From assembly GCA_963681505.1 (NCBI GenBank), contig OY811975.1, positions 7,307,490 through 7,371,489 of the forward strand: DNA of 64,000 nt, given 5' to 3'. Of this stretch, positions 12,260-25,600 are shown piece by piece. The position numbers and the translations under genes are program-made. Origin of the DNA: Eunapius fragilis (taxonomy: Eukaryota; Porifera; Demospongiae; Spongillida; Spongillidae). Positions within the stretch are counted from its first letter, which is position 1, and every line of letters begins with the position of its first letter. Under the pieces are notes generated by a model. It was not told where the DNA came from. It was given only the letters and a program-made list of their open reading frames with translations, and searched no databases.

Positions 12260-12709
12260 GGATCAGTTTTGGCTGCAAAAAGTGATCCGGGCGTACCTTA
12301 TACATACATGCATACGTAAATTACCAGGTCCGGATCAGTTATGGCAGCAAAAGGTGATCCGCGGGCAACGCATGCTAATGGACCTGTCTCGTGTTCATGT
12401 ATTGGCAGAACTGCATGAATAGGATGTTTTTTCATCATGCATGCATGCCGTTTTCCGTCAGGATCGATACGTAATGGATTGTCTCTCTATATAGAGAAGT
12501 GAACAACAACAGGTGGAATGGAGCCCGGCCCTTTAGAGCATTGCTAAGATCATCAAAACAAACTGGTATTGACGAGAATTTGTACCCTGATCACTTTTTG
12601 CAGAGGCGGATCACTTTTTGCAACCAAAAGTGATCCGGCCGGATCAATTATTGCAGTAAAAAATGATCCGGCCGGATCACTTTTTACCCGGATCAATTAT
12701 TGCGTGACA
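12260..12709 (-). repeat. Ginger right terminal inverted repeat
   Basis: Inverted partner of the left end, finishing GCGTGACA before the GGCT duplication. Further ggatcagttttggctgcaaa-type copies continue inward to about 12105, so the repeated motif extends beyond the matched arm. Confidence 0.9.
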
Positions 12710-12743
12710 GGCTCAGGGAAGAGAGCAGGTCTAGTATTCGATA

Positions 12744-12811
12744 CCCTGCCGACTACGCCAATGTGACATGTGATCCTAAGATTAATGCGGCAATAGCACT
12801 GTATACACATA
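12744..12811 (-). repeat. Gypsy primer-binding site and 5' LTR remnant
   Basis: On the minus strand the last 48 bp of an LTR (12764-12811, ending CACATGTCA) are followed by TGGCGTAGTCGGCAGGG. This starts with TGG and has the GC composition of a tRNA 3'-end complement, so it is taken as the primer-binding site. The rest of the 5' LTR is absent. Confidence 0.75.
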
Positions 12812-14119
12812 AAGCGCCACCTTCATATGCAGTAAGGACTTCGCCACCCGACAGTACTAATTTCAAGCAATAATATCTTGGCGAATACGTGCCACACTGC
12901 CAAAGGCTCACGAGGTCTTAACGAGTGCGGTCAACGGTGCTTATGTTTTCTAAAAATTGCTCTTATATTTTTCGACAGGAAACGCCGTGAGCAAAGTAAA
13001 GGGTTTGATCTTGCGTTTCAAGTAGCCTTTACGTTGCTACGCGGCTTCGACTGTCCATTATAGTCGGTTGAAATATAACGCCATTTTGGGTTTTCTAATG
13101 ACGCGCCTCCTGTGGATATGATGATGATAATAGAATTGTATGTATTCTTTTATTAGGCGGTGTTATTGCAACTGACATGTATGATGTAATGTTAAGGTAA
13201 TGGTCTTGCAAAATGTTTTTAAGCCAAGCAGTAGTATATCTGATTCCAGTGTATAGGTGCGTTTTAAAGAATTGAATTTAGCATGTATGGTTCATCACCT
13301 TGCTCCCCCATTAGACCACAGTGGTATGTAGATTCCCATTCCAACATGTGCATGGTCCTCACTTGATGGCCTGACTTATTAGGAATAGCTCACAAGAATT
13401 ACATTAATGCTGTCTGAATGCTCCCTCGTGCTATAGCTTGCTTTTGGTTGTGTTTGAGTTGATTGTTTGCCCAAAAGGGGGCAGGCAACAACCATCCAGT
13501 CGGGTTACATAGGGTGCTGACCCCTTTCCCTGAGTCTGACTGGAACCAAGAGGTGATGCTGGTCCCTTTTACTCAGCTCACCCCATGACACTGGTTGAGG
13601 TAAGGTGGCTAGGTCAGGGGTAGAAGCCTGAAGGGTGCCGCCTCATTGATGTATAAGCAAGAACACAGCAATACATGCTCAAGTACAGCACTGCACAGGT
13701 GGATTCGGGATGAGTATGCAATGCAGCTAGCAATTAGCTGTAAACAGCCTGCCACCATCCTTTTTCAACATGTTTGACCTGGAACCATATCAGGTGTCAA
13801 TATGTTTGGGATCAGAGTGTATTAGATTGGGTTGACTAAATGGAGGTGAGGCTTTTCAGTCCCCAGACTTTAAGCTCGGGGTTTAATGGAAATGCTGGGA
13901 TGTTACCAGGCTTTAGGCTAGGGGGTGTACAGTATTACTCATTCACCAAAACATTAAACCAAGTTTAGTACCTAAACAACCACCTACATAAACATGGTAC
14001 GCACACACCAAGTTTTTGTATGGTGCTTGTGTTGTGTACTGTACTGTCATACAGTGAATGGCATTTGGAGAATTTCAGCAGAATTTATATGAATGAAGCT
14101 CTCCTTGGAAGCTTCAAAC
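12812..14119. other. Unassigned intergenic sequence
   Basis: No ORF with recognisable homology, and no clean repeat ends. Mixed composition with some CT-rich stretches around 13490-13640. A 61-codon frame at 12878-13063 has no recognisable features. Confidence 0.5.
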
Positions 14120-14627
14120 ACCCTTTGCACCAGTCATGTGGCTCTAACAAAATTTGTCAGTAAAAGTGTTTGGCTTCGTGATGCAACTGTTACATGTTTC
14201 ATCATCCCGCAGCACTTGAATGTGAATAACTTGCATGGGTGTTGGATCTCAGGACTGTCTTTTTATGTGTCAATATGAAAGCTTGACAGTAGCTCTTTAT
14301 GAATTCTTGCTTGTTTAGATGGCCTGCAACCACATAACCAGCACAAATCATCCAATTGACACTTGTGCTTAGGTTCCATTGTGGCTGTAGATTGCTCGCG
14401 GTGTGTAAATTATTCACGGTTTTGTAAGAGCTCTTACGCCTAGTTTGCAGGCGCGTAGCACGAAGCCGAATTCATCAAATAATTCACTGATTCTTTCTCT
14501 TTCTTCTGAGCGTTTTACAGCTCATTTAATAAGAGCAATTTTTTACAGTATGAAATCGAACTCATGGCATTTTTAGATATGTTGAGAAGAGCCTGTATGC
14601 GTGGCCACAAGTACATTGTAGTCGTAA
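14120..14627. repeat. Dispersed repeat, copy B
   Basis: Direct-orientation partner of 232-1788 without the TTAA insertion, so it shows the unoccupied state of that site (near 14526-14530). Similarity ends just after the point where the Gypsy LTR starts in copy A. Confidence 0.75.
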
Positions 14628-15360
14628 TAGTATTCGATAGTCCTTTAGTATTCCAGATGTTTACTAAACATAAATTCCTTATTGGTTTTCGCATTGGTAC
14701 AAAAGGCCAAGTACAGGCAACCTCCGAAGTTAAGTGTCAGTTAATGAGCTCTATAGCGACCATTTTTTTAGACATACCGTAATTCAATTTTACGATCTAA
14801 TTTCAAAACCTAATGTCACGTACGGAACAGCCGTGGCCCAGCTGTGATTTTAACTTGACCCCGCCTCCCCCATGCATCGTTTCTCATGGATCTGTTATAG
14901 CATTGTACGTCGATAAATGGGCACGCAAGGAGTGCACTGAACCGACAGGTAAACGATTTCTAAATGATGTTATGTGCCACTACTGCTATAGGCTAGTACA
15001 TACCGTGTTGCGTAAGGCGATGGCAGCTGGCAGCTGAATCCGGCCACGCATTTCGATCGCTTAGCGAATTCCGTTCGCTATAGAAGTAAAAAAAAGAACC
15101 AGACTGACGTTTGCAAGGCCGTAGATAAGGGGAGCCTTGGAGGGTGTCACAGGACTACGCGTCCCCCCTAAAAATTGTCCGGCCGGACATTGTATCCTAG
15201 GACCCGGAGTCCGCCGGACGCCCAGTACTAGGATACAATGTCCGGCCGGACAACGTATCCTAGGATATCATGTCCCCCCTTAGAACTAGCGGTCCCCCTC
15301 CCCCATTTATACAGCGTTAAAATTATAAGCATGTGTATGCCTCGGCATAAACGGGGCGTC
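14628..15360. other. Spacer with a perfect 25-bp inverted repeat
   Basis: No gene recognised. At 15176-15200 and 15228-15252 there is a perfect 25-bp inverted repeat containing tgtccggccggaca and tatcctag, with a 27-bp GC-rich loop. A further tatcctaggatatc lies at 15256-15269. Short C-runs flank it. It may be the end of an undefined element. Confidence 0.6.
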
Positions 15361-16540
15361 GTATATATATATGGGAAAGTTTCCGAGAAAAGGGACCTAG
15401 CGTGTATTATAAAAAAGCATAATAAAAATGCACCACGTTTGAAATGCTATAACGTCCGAACGGTTAACGCTACCGTCTTCCTATTTTCAGCACTTCATAC
15501 TACACCATTTCTCTATGATAAAATACATTTTGGGATCTTGAACATGCTCCATGCCAGTGTCGCGATGTCCGATACCCCTTGGGGTTCAAACTCCCCATAT
15601 CTTTCGGCAGGAAATCTCTATTCATTCCAAAATTGATTTATACGTAGAGGGATCCTGTGCCTATCGATTTGTCCTGTTCGTTAATTTTTACATTACCCGT
15701 TACAAACATATTGGTTTGCAAAGTAGGGACATATTTCCCGCTCGATTCGCGCCATTCTATGGCCAGAGACTCATGAATATTAATCTCTTCCTGTTGATAA
15801 TCTATTACCACGCCTACAAGACCCTATTGCGTGATGGCGTTGCACATCGATCGTTGATTTGCTGTACAGCATACGGTAAGTTAAGATTGTCAACGTTCTT
15901 CGATGTAGGCACAGATAAGGCAGCATGGCGCCGTATAACACGAGTGGAGACGAGCCGACTCGTTAATTTGGTTGCAACGGTTAGGCCGGTACGATATTCA
16001 GGTCGAGGACGATGACGGCGTGCATGGTTGAGAGCGTTGATGCTGATGACGATGGTAATTATGGCAATTTCGATGGTTATGATTGACGACAACGATGTTG
16101 ACAATAAATTTGATGACGGCGAGTCCAAGGTGAAGTGATGGTGGTAATGAAGGTGTTAATTGTAATGGAAGTAATGATAATGATGATGATGATGTAGTGG
16201 TGGTGGTGGCCCAGGTGTGCGTTAAAACTAGAAAAACCCGTCCAGCTGAATGTCTACCTCACTAGAGAGGGTTACTGCAAAAATAGCTGCTCAATGAAGT
16301 ACGGTGATATGCTCGCATTATAGATTGGCCAAGAAAACCAAAATGGTGCTGAGACAAGGGCATAGGTCCTCATCTTGGTTTACACGTCCTTGTGAACTTT
16401 TGCACACACATGCATTGTTACTAGTACACCATTGTATGGCGTATTCTTGTACAAACACACACACATGCACATACATATCTTCACCCATATATACACAAGC
16501 ATTTTGTTCCATTTCACTGCTTGTATGTGATCTGTACCCC
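15361..16540 (+). repeat. Foldback left arm, unique part
   Basis: The inner end of the arm (16008-16540) pairs with 27190-27736. The outer end (15361-16007) pairs with 35292-35938. Pairing is nearly base-for-base over both blocks, with only scattered differences. The frames that cross it are present on both arms, but resemble no protein I recognise. Confidence 0.85.
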
Positions 16541-18255
16541 ACTACTCTAGACAGCCATGCAGTGGACACTACTATAGACAGCTGTGGAGTGGAGACCACT
16601 GTAGATAGCTGCGGAGTGGACACTACTGTAGACAGCTATGCAGTGGACACTACTGTAGACAGCCATGCAGTGGACACTACTGTAGACAGCTGTGGAGTGG
16701 ACACCACTGTAGATAGCTGTGGAGTGGACACTACTGTAGACAGCTGTGTAGTGGACACTACTGTAGACAGCCATGCAGTGGACACTACTGTAGACAGCCA
16801 TGCAGTGGACACTACTATAGACAGCTGTGGAGTGGACACCACTGTAGATAGCTGTGGAGTGGACACTACTGTAGACAGCTGTGTAGTGGACACTACTGTA
16901 GACTGCTGTGGAGTGGACACTACTGTAGACAACTATGCAGTGGACACTACTGTAGACAGCCATGCAGTGGACACTACTATAGACAGCTGTGGAGTGGACA
17001 CTACTGTAGACAGCTGTGGAGTGGACACTACTGTAGACAGCTGTGGAGTGGACACTACTGTAGACAGCTATGCAGTGGACACTACTGTAGATAGCCATGC
17101 AGTGGACACTACTGTAGACAGCTGAGGAGTGGACACTACTGTAGACAGCTCACAGCTGTGGAGTGGACACTACTGTAGACAGCTATGGAGTGGACACTAC
17201 TGCAGACAGCTGTGGAGTGGACACTACTGTAGACAGCTGTGGAGTGGACACTACTGTAGACAGCTGTGGAGTGTTCACTACTGTAGACAGCTGTGGAGTG
17301 GACACTACTGTAGACAGCTGTGGAGTGGACACTACTGTAGACAGCTATGCAGTGGACACTACTGTAGACAGCCATGCAGTGGACACTACTGTAGACAGCT
17401 GTGGAGTGGACACTACTGTAGACAGCTGTGGAGTGGACACTACTGTAGACAGCCATGCAGTGGACACTACTGTAGACAGCCATGCAGTGGACACTACTGT
17501 AGACAGCTGTGGAGTGGACTCTACTGTAGACAGCTGTGGAGTGGACACTACTGTAGACAACTATGCAGTGGACACTACTGTAGACAGCCATGCAGTGGAC
17601 ACTACTGTAGACAGCTGTGTAGTGGACACTACTGTAGACAGCTGTGGAGTGGACACTACTGTAGACAGCTGTGGAGTGGACACTACTGTAGACAGCTGTG
17701 GAGTGGACACTACTGTAGACAGCTGTGGAGTGGACACTACTGTAGAGAGCTGTTGAGTGGACACTACTGTAGATAGCTGTGGAGTGGACACTACTGTAGA
17801 CAGCCATGCAGTGAACACTACCATAGACAGCTGTGGAGTGGACACTACTGTAGACAACTGTGGAGTGGACACTACTGTAGACAGCTATGCAGTGGACACT
17901 ACTGCAGACAGCCATGCAGTGGACACTACTGTAGACAGCTACGCAGTGGACACTACTGTAGATAGCCATGCAGTGGACACTACTGTAGACAGCTGTGGAG
18001 TGGACACTACTGTAGACAGCTGTGCAGTGGACACTACTGTAGATAGCCATGCAGTGGGCACTACTGTAGACAGCTGTGGAGTGGACACTACTGTAGACAG
18101 CTGTGTAGTGGACACTACTGTAGACAGCTGTGGAGTGGACACTACAGTAGACAGCTGTGGAGTGGACACTACTGTAGACAGCTGTGGAGTGGACGCTACT
18201 GTAGACAGCTGTGGTGTGGACACTACTGTAGACAGCTGTGGTGTGGACGCTATTA
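16540..18255 (+). repeat. 27-bp minisatellite, left array (about 63 copies)
   Basis: Tandem unit gtggacactactgtagaca plus gctgtgga or gccatgca variants, period exactly 27 bp. Two main unit types alternate irregularly. A single 6-bp irregularity (gctcacagctg near 17148) breaks the period. Each unit contains CAGCTG or a one-base variant. The long open frames here follow from a stop-poor unit whose length is divisible by three. Confidence 0.95.
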
Positions 18256-19680
18256 TTCCTGCTGTGCATGCTTGTTCAGTTACATTTTACAATGCGTACC
18301 TCTTGAGGTTTCAAAACGTGCCTGGGCCTTGCATCCTGACAACATTTCCTACGTATGTAAACTGTACCACGGGCCCTGATGTACCCAAATCAGTTAGAGA
18401 TAGGGCTAGTAATGATATTTACAACTGTAGCGGGTGTTTTAAGCAATGAATATCATTACTAGCTTTCATTACTGATTGGTAAGGTCGAACGCTGACCTGA
18501 TAAAATTGGATTGCTGTACGTACTTGTACATGTACAGGAACTGCAGTTGTATACTTCACTCAACAGTCTTAGAACGGTGGTAAAGGTTTACCAATTGTTT
18601 TGAGGTGATCTTGAGGAGTGGGTTCAAGCAGAGAAATGATCATGAGTAGCTATTTCTTAAAGATCACTTGAACACCTTTGTTTAACCTTACTAGTATCCT
18701 ATGGCTGTTGAGTGAAGTCAATGCAACCTGAGCTATTTCTGACTTTCCTAATGCCCGACCTTCTAAATCCAATATGATAGCCAGTAACAATATTCATTAC
18801 TTGAAGTACAGACGCTTGAATTGTGATTATCATTACTAGCCCTATCTCTTACTGATTTGGGTTGGTCAGGGCCCGTGGTAAGGTTTATATAGGTACGAAA
18901 TGTTCTCAGAATGCAAGGCCCAGGCACGTTTTGACACCTCCAGAGGTATGTACTTTACACATATGATACGAGCAAGCATGTACAGCAGGAATTACAGTTC
19001 ATAAAGGTGTTCAGGTAATCTGCAAGAAATATACCTACTAGTATATATAACACAGTCTGGGGTGGGTCCCTTTCACAACTGTCTGCTGCATTTAGCTCGT
19101 CTGACATTAGAGTTGTCTGTTATAGTAAATCACTCCACAGCCTGCAGTAAGGTCTCCTTTGTGGCTGTCTGCTCCACTGACCACTCCACAGTTGTTGACA
19201 GTAGTGCATACTCCAAAGCTGTCTGTCTGCTCCAGGACAGCTACATGTATCTGCCATAGAGTCTACTCTACATATGTCTACTGCACTGTACACTTGCCAT
19301 ACTAAAGTGGACCCACGCCAAACAGCTATGGAATTCAGCTGTGGAGTGGATGCTTTTGCAGTCAGCTAAAGAGTAACCACAGACAAACTATGATGGCATG
19401 GACACAGCATAGGGTTGATGACGCTATAGGCATGGCATAGACCTTATAGCCAACAGTCATGGAGTACTCTACAGCTGTCTACTGTTGTATGTGGGGACTC
19501 ATATAGCTTAGATGTCTGCAGTAATGTAGTGTGAGTCGACTTCACTACTGTTTGCTGCAGGTTCTTTCTTATGGCTATTACTTCATAATCTGCCATATTA
19601 TATACTCCATAGCACTCCGCTATGGGGTACTGCATAGCTATCTGCAAGTCAGGGTACACTTAAAAACAGCTGTTGGCAGT
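18256..19680. repeat. Foldback centre, imperfect inverted repeat
   Basis: 18256-18480 matches the reverse complement of about 18820-19010: gtgcctgggccttgcat against atgcaaggcccaggcac, and tagagatagggctagtaatg against its complement. Shorter matches continue inward (ttcactcaacag against ctgttgagtgaa), placing the symmetry point near 18640. The stretch 19010-19680 holds decayed minisatellite-like units (cagctgtctactgttgta) and no gene. Confidence 0.75.
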
Positions 19681-22600
19681 AGTTTCCATTCCATAGCTGT
19701 CTACAGTAGTGTCCACTCCACAGCTGTCAACAGTAGCGTCCACACCACAGCTGTCTACAGTAGTGTCCACTGCATGGCTGTCTACAGTAGTTTCCACTCC
19801 ACAGCTGTCTACAGTAGTGTCCACTCCACAGCTGTCTACAGTAGTGTCCACTCCACAGCTGTCTACAGTAGTGTCCACTTCACAGCTGTCCACAGTAGTG
19901 TCCACTGCATGGCTGTCTACAGTAGTGTCCACACCACAGCTGTCTACAGTAGTACCCACTCCACAGCTGTCTACAGTAGTGTCCACTCCACAGCTGTCTA
20001 CAGTAGTGTTCACTGCATGGCTGTCTACAGTAGTGTCAATTCCACAGCTGTCTACAGTAGTGTCCACTCTACAGCTGTCTATAGTTGTCCACTCCACAGC
20101 TGTCTACAGTAGTGTCCACTGCATGGCTGTCTACAGTAGTGTCCACTCCACAGCTGTCTATAGTTGTCCACTCCTCAGCTGTCTACAGTCATGTCCACTC
20201 CACAGCTGTCCACAGTAGTGTCCACTGCATGGCTGTCTACAGTAGTGTCCACTCCACAGCTGTCTACAGTAGTGTCCACTCCTCAGCTGTCTACAGTAGT
20301 GTCCACTCCACAGCTGTCTACAGTAGTACCCACTCCACAGCTGTCTACAGTAGTGTCCACTGCATGGCTATCTACAGTAGTGTCCACTGCATGGCTGTCT
20401 ACAGTAGTGTCCACTCCACAGCTGTCTACAGTAGTGTCCACTACACAGCTGTCTACAGTAGTGTCCACTCCACAGCTGTCTACAGTAGTGTCCACTGCAT
20501 GGCTATCTACAGTAGTGTCCACTGCATGGCTGTCTACAGTAGTGTCCACTACACAGCTGTCTACAGTAGTACCCACTCCACAGCTGTCTACAGTAGTGTC
20601 CACTGCATGGCTATCTACAGTAGTGTCCACTACATGGCTGTCTACAGTAGTGTCCACTCCTCAGCTGTCTACAGTAGTGTCCACTCCACAGCTGTCTACA
20701 GTAGTACCCACTCCACAGCTGTCTACAGTAGTGTCCACTGCATGGCTATCTACAGTAGTGTCCACTGCATGGCTGTCTACAGTAGTGTCCACTCCACAGC
20801 TGTCTACAGTAGTGTCCACTACACAGCTGTCTACAGTAGTGTCCACTCCACAGCTGTCTACAGTAGTGTCCACTGCATGGCTATCTACAGTAGTGTCCAC
20901 TGCATGGCTGTCAACAGTAGTGTCCACTACACAGCTGTATACAGTAGTACCCACTCCACAGCTGTCTACAGTAGTGTCCACTGCATGGCTATCTACAGTA
21001 GTGTCCACTACATGGCTGTCTACAGTAGTGTCCACTTCACAGCTGTCTACAGTAGTGTCCACTACACAGCTGTCTACTGTGGTGTCCACTCCACAGCTGT
21101 CTACAGTAGTGTCCACTGCATGGCTATCTACAGTAGTGTCCACTGCATGGCTGTCTACAGTAGTGTCCACTACACAGCTGTCTACAGTAGTGTCCACTCC
21201 ACAGCTGTGAGCTGTCTACAGTAGTGTCCACTCTACAGCTGTCTACAGTAGTGTCCACTCCACAGCTGTCTACAGTAGTGTCCACTCCACAGCTGTCCAC
21301 AGTAGTGTCCACTGCATGGCTGTCTACAGTAGTGTCCACTCCACAGCTGTCTACAGTAGTACCCACTCCACAGCTGTCTACAGTAGTGTCCACTCCACAG
21401 CTGTCTACAGTAGTGTTCACTGCATGGCTGACTACAGTAGTGTCCATTCCACAGCTGTCTACAGTAGTGTCCACTCCACAGCTGTCTATAGTAGTGTCCA
21501 CTCCTCAGCTGTCTACAGTAGTGTCCACTCCACAGCTGTCTACAGTAGTGTCCACTACACAGTTTTTGTCTACAGTAGTGTCAACTCCACAGCTGTCTAC
21601 AGTAGTGTCCACTACACAGCTATCTGCAGTAGTGTCCACTCCACAGCTGTGAGCTGTCTACAGTAGTGTCCACTCCACAGCTGTCTACAGTAGTGTCCAC
21701 TCCACAGCTGTCTACAGTAGTGTCCACTGCATGGCTGTCGACAGTAGTGTCCACTCCACAGCTGTCTACAGTAGTGTCCACTACACAGCTGTCTACAGTA
21801 GTGTCCACTACATGGCTGTCTACAGTAGTGTCCACTCCACAGCTGTCTACAGTAGTGTCCACTACACAGCGGTCTACAGTAGTGTCCACTCCACAGCTGT
21901 CTACAGTAGTGTCCACTGCATGGCTATCTACAGTAGTGTCCACTGCATGGCTGTCTACAGTAGTGTCCACTACACAGCTGTCTACAGTAGTGTCCACTCC
22001 ACAGCTTTGAGCTGTCTACAGTAGTGTCCACTCTACAGCTGTCTACAGTAGTGTCCACTCCACAGCTGTCTACAGTAGTGTCCACTCCACAGCTGTCCAC
22101 AGTAGTGTCCACTGCATGGCTGTCTACAGTAGTGTCCACTCCACAGCTGTCTACAGTAGTACCCACTCCACAGCTGTCTACAGTAGTGTCCACTCCACAG
22201 CTGTCTACAGTAGTGTTCACTGCATGGCTGACTACAGTAGTGTCCATTCCACAGCTGTCTACAGTAGTGTCCACTCCACAGCTGTCTATAGTAGTGTCCA
22301 CTCCTCAGCTGTCTACAGTAGTGTCCACTCCACAGCTGTCTACAGTAGTGTCCACTACACAGTTTTTGTCTACAGTAGTGTCCACTCCACAGCTGTCTAC
22401 AGTAGTGTCCACTACACAGCTATCTGCAGTAGTGTCCACTCCACAGCTGTGAGCTGTCTACAGTAGTGTCCACTCCACAGCTGTCTACAGTAGTGTCCAC
22501 TCCACAGCTGTCTACAGTAGTGTCCACTGCATGGCTGTCGACAGTAGTGTCCACTCCACAGCTGTCTACAGTAGTGTCCACTACACAGCTGTCTACAGTA

Positions 22601-25600
22601 GTGTCCACTCCACAGCGTCTACAGTAGTGTCCACTGCATGGCTGTCTACAGTAGTTTCCACTCCACAGCTGTCTACAGTAGTGTCCACTCCACAGCTGTC
22701 TACAGTAGTGTCCACTCCACAGCTGTCTACAGTAGTGTCCACTTCACAGCTGTCCACAGTAGTGTCCACTGCATGGCTGTCTACAGTAGTGTCCACTCCA
22801 CAGCTGTCTACAGTAGTACCCACTCCACAGCTGTCTACAGTAGTGTCCACTCCACAGCTGTCTACAGTAGTGTTCACTGCATGGCTGTCTACAGTAGTGT
22901 CAATTCCACAGCTGTCTACAGTAGTGTCCACTCTACAGCTGTCTATAGTTGTCCACTCCACAGCTGTCTACAGTAGTGTCCACTGCATGGCTGTCTACAG
23001 TAGTGTCCACTCCACAGCTGTCTATAGTTGTCCACTCCTCAGCTGTCTACAGTCATGTCCACTCCACAGCTGTCCACAGTAGTGTCCACTGCATGGCTGT
23101 CTACAGTAGTGTCCACTCCACAGCTGTCTACAGTAGTGTCCACTCCTCAGCTGTCTACAGTAGTGTCCACTCCACAGCTGTCTACAGTAGTACCCACTCC
23201 ACAGCTGTCTACAGTAGTGTCCACTGCATGGCTATCTACAGTAGTGTCCACTGCATGGCTGTCTACAGTAGTGTCCACTCCACAGCTGTCTACAGTAGTG
23301 TCCACTACACAGCTGTCTACAGTAGTGTCCACTCCACAGCTGTCTACAGTAGTGTCCACTGCATGGCTATCTACAGTAGTGTCCACTGCATGGCTGTCTA
23401 CAGTAGTGTCCACTACACAGCTGTCTACAGTAGTACCCACTCCACAGCTGTCTACAGTAGTGTCCACTGCATGGCTATCTACAGTAGTGTCCACTACATG
23501 GCTGTCTACAGTAGTGTCCACTCCTCAGCTGTCTACAGTAGTGTCCACTCCACAGCTGTCTACAGTAGTACCCACTCCACAGCTGTCTACAGTAGTGTCC
23601 ACTGCATGGCTATCTACAGTAGTGTCCACTGCATGGCTGTCTACAGTAGTGTCCACTCCACAGCTGTCTACAGTAGTGTCCACTACACAGCTGTCTACAG
23701 TAGTGTCCACTCCACAGCTGTCTACAGTAGTGTCCACTGCATGGCTATCTACAGTAGTGTCCACTGCATGGCTGTCTACAGTAGTGTCCACTACACAGCT
23801 GTCTACAGTAGTACCCACTCCACAGCTGTCTACAGTAGTGTCCACTGCATGGCTATCTACAGTAGTGTCCACTACATGGCTGTCTACAGTAGTGTCCACT
23901 CCACAGCTGTCTACAGTAGTGTCCACTACACAGCTGTCTACAGTAGTGTCCACTCCACAGCTGTCTACAGTAGTGTCCACTGCATGGCTATCTACAGTAG
24001 TGTCCACTGCATGGCTGTCTACAGTAGTGTCCACTACACAGCTGTCTACAGTAGTGTCCACTCCACAGCTGTGAGCTGTCTACAGTAGTGTCCACTCTAC
24101 AGCTGTCTACAGTAGTGTCCACTCCACAGCTGTCTACAGTAGTGTCCACTCCACAGCTGTCCACAGTAGTGTCCACTGCATGGCTGTCTACAGTAGTGTC
24201 CACTCCACAGCTGTCTACAGTAGTACCCACTCCACAGCTGTCTACAGTAGTGTCCACTCCACAGCTGTCTACAGTAGTGTTCACTGCATGGCTGACTACA
24301 GTAGTGTCCATTCCACAGCTGTCTACAGTAGTGTCCACTCCACAGCTGTCTATAGTAGTGTCCACTCCTCAGCTGTCTACAGTAGTGTCCACTCCACAGC
24401 TGTCTACAGTAGTGTCCACTCCACAGCTGTCTACAGTAGTGTCCACTACACAGCTATCTGCAGTAGTGTCCACTCCACAGCTGTGAGCTGTCTACAGTAG
24501 TGTCCACTCCACAGCTGTCTACAGTAGTGTCCACTCCACAGCTGTCTACAGTAGTGTACACTGCATGGCTGTCGACAGTAGTGTCCACTCCACAGCTGTC
24601 TACAGTAGTGTCCACTACACAGCTGTCTACAGTAGTGTCCACTACATGGCTGTCTACAGTAGTGTCCACTCCACAGCTGTCTACAGTAGTGTCCACTACA
24701 CAGCGGTCTACAGTAGTGTCCACTCCACAGCTGTCTACAGTAGTGTCCACTGCATGGCTATCTACAGTAGTGTCCACTGCATGGCTGTCTACAGTAGTGT
24801 CCACTACACAGCTGTCTACAGTAGTGTCCACTCCACAGCTTTGAGCTGTCTACAGTAGTGTCCACTCTACAGCTGTCTACAGTAGTGTCCACTCCACAGC
24901 TGTCTACAGTAGTGTCCACTCCACAGCTGTCCACAGTAGTGTCCACTGCATGGCTGTCTACAGTAGTGTCCACTCCACAGCTGTCTACAGTAGTACCCAC
25001 TCCACAGCTGTCTATAGTAGTGTCCACTCCACAGCTGTCTACAGTAGTGTTCACTGCATGGCTGACTACAGTAGTGTCCATTCCACAGCTGTCTACAGTA
25101 GTGTCCACTCCACAGCTGTCTATAGTAGTGTCCACTCCTCAGCTGTCTACAGTAGTGTCCACTCCACAGCTGTCTACAGTAGTGTCCACTACACAGTTTT
25201 TGTCTACAGTAGTGTCCACTCCACAGCTGTCTACAGTAGTGTCCACTACACAGCTATCTGCAGTAGTGTCCACTCCACAGCTGTGAGCTGTCTACAGTAG
25301 TGTCCACTCCACAGCTGTCTACAGTAGTGTCCACTCCACAGCTGTCTACAGTAGTGTCCACTGCATGGCTGTCGACAGTAGTGTCCACTCCACAGCTGTC
25401 TACAGTAGTGTCCACTACACAGCTGTCTACAGTAGTGTCCACTCCACAGCGTCTACAGTAGTGTCCACTGCATAGCTGTCTACAGTAGTGTCCACTCCAC
25501 AGCTGTCTACAGTAGTGTCCACTACACAGCTGTCTACAGTAGTGTCCACTTCACAGCTGTCTACAGTAGTGCCCACTGCATGGCTATCTACAGTAGTGTC

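Larger units (their letters stand above)
9018..12713 (+). mobile_element. Ginger-type DNA transposon with long terminal inverted repeats
   Basis: The element spans 9022-12709 (3.69 kb) and is flanked by GGCT at 9018-9021 and 12710-12713. Its ends are near-identical inverted repeats beginning TGTCACGCAA. TGTNR ends, a 4-bp duplication and a Gypsy-like integrase are the published hallmarks of Ginger elements. The interior encodes integrase pieces and an OTU-type cysteine protease, the latter reported, as I recall, in some Ginger1 elements. It landed in the gag region of a Gypsy element. The central catalytic part of the integrase is missing, so this copy is probably non-autonomous. Confidence 0.88.
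1790..12811 (-). mobile_element. Fossil Ty3/Gypsy LTR retrotransposon, minus strand, hosting two DNA transposons
   Basis: Reading on the minus strand, the order is: LTR remnant (12764-12811), primer-binding site (12744-12760), gag, protease, reverse transcriptase, RNase H, integrase, polypurine tract (1995-2009) and 3' LTR (1790-1994). This is the Ty3/Gypsy order. Two later elements sit inside it: a DNA transposon in the integrase region (2712-5213) and a Ginger element in the gag region (9022-12709). The element is clearly broken, with several breaks and an incomplete 5' LTR. The 48 bp of LTR shared by both ends differ at about three positions, which suggests an old, though not ancient, insertion. 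Confidence 0.9.
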
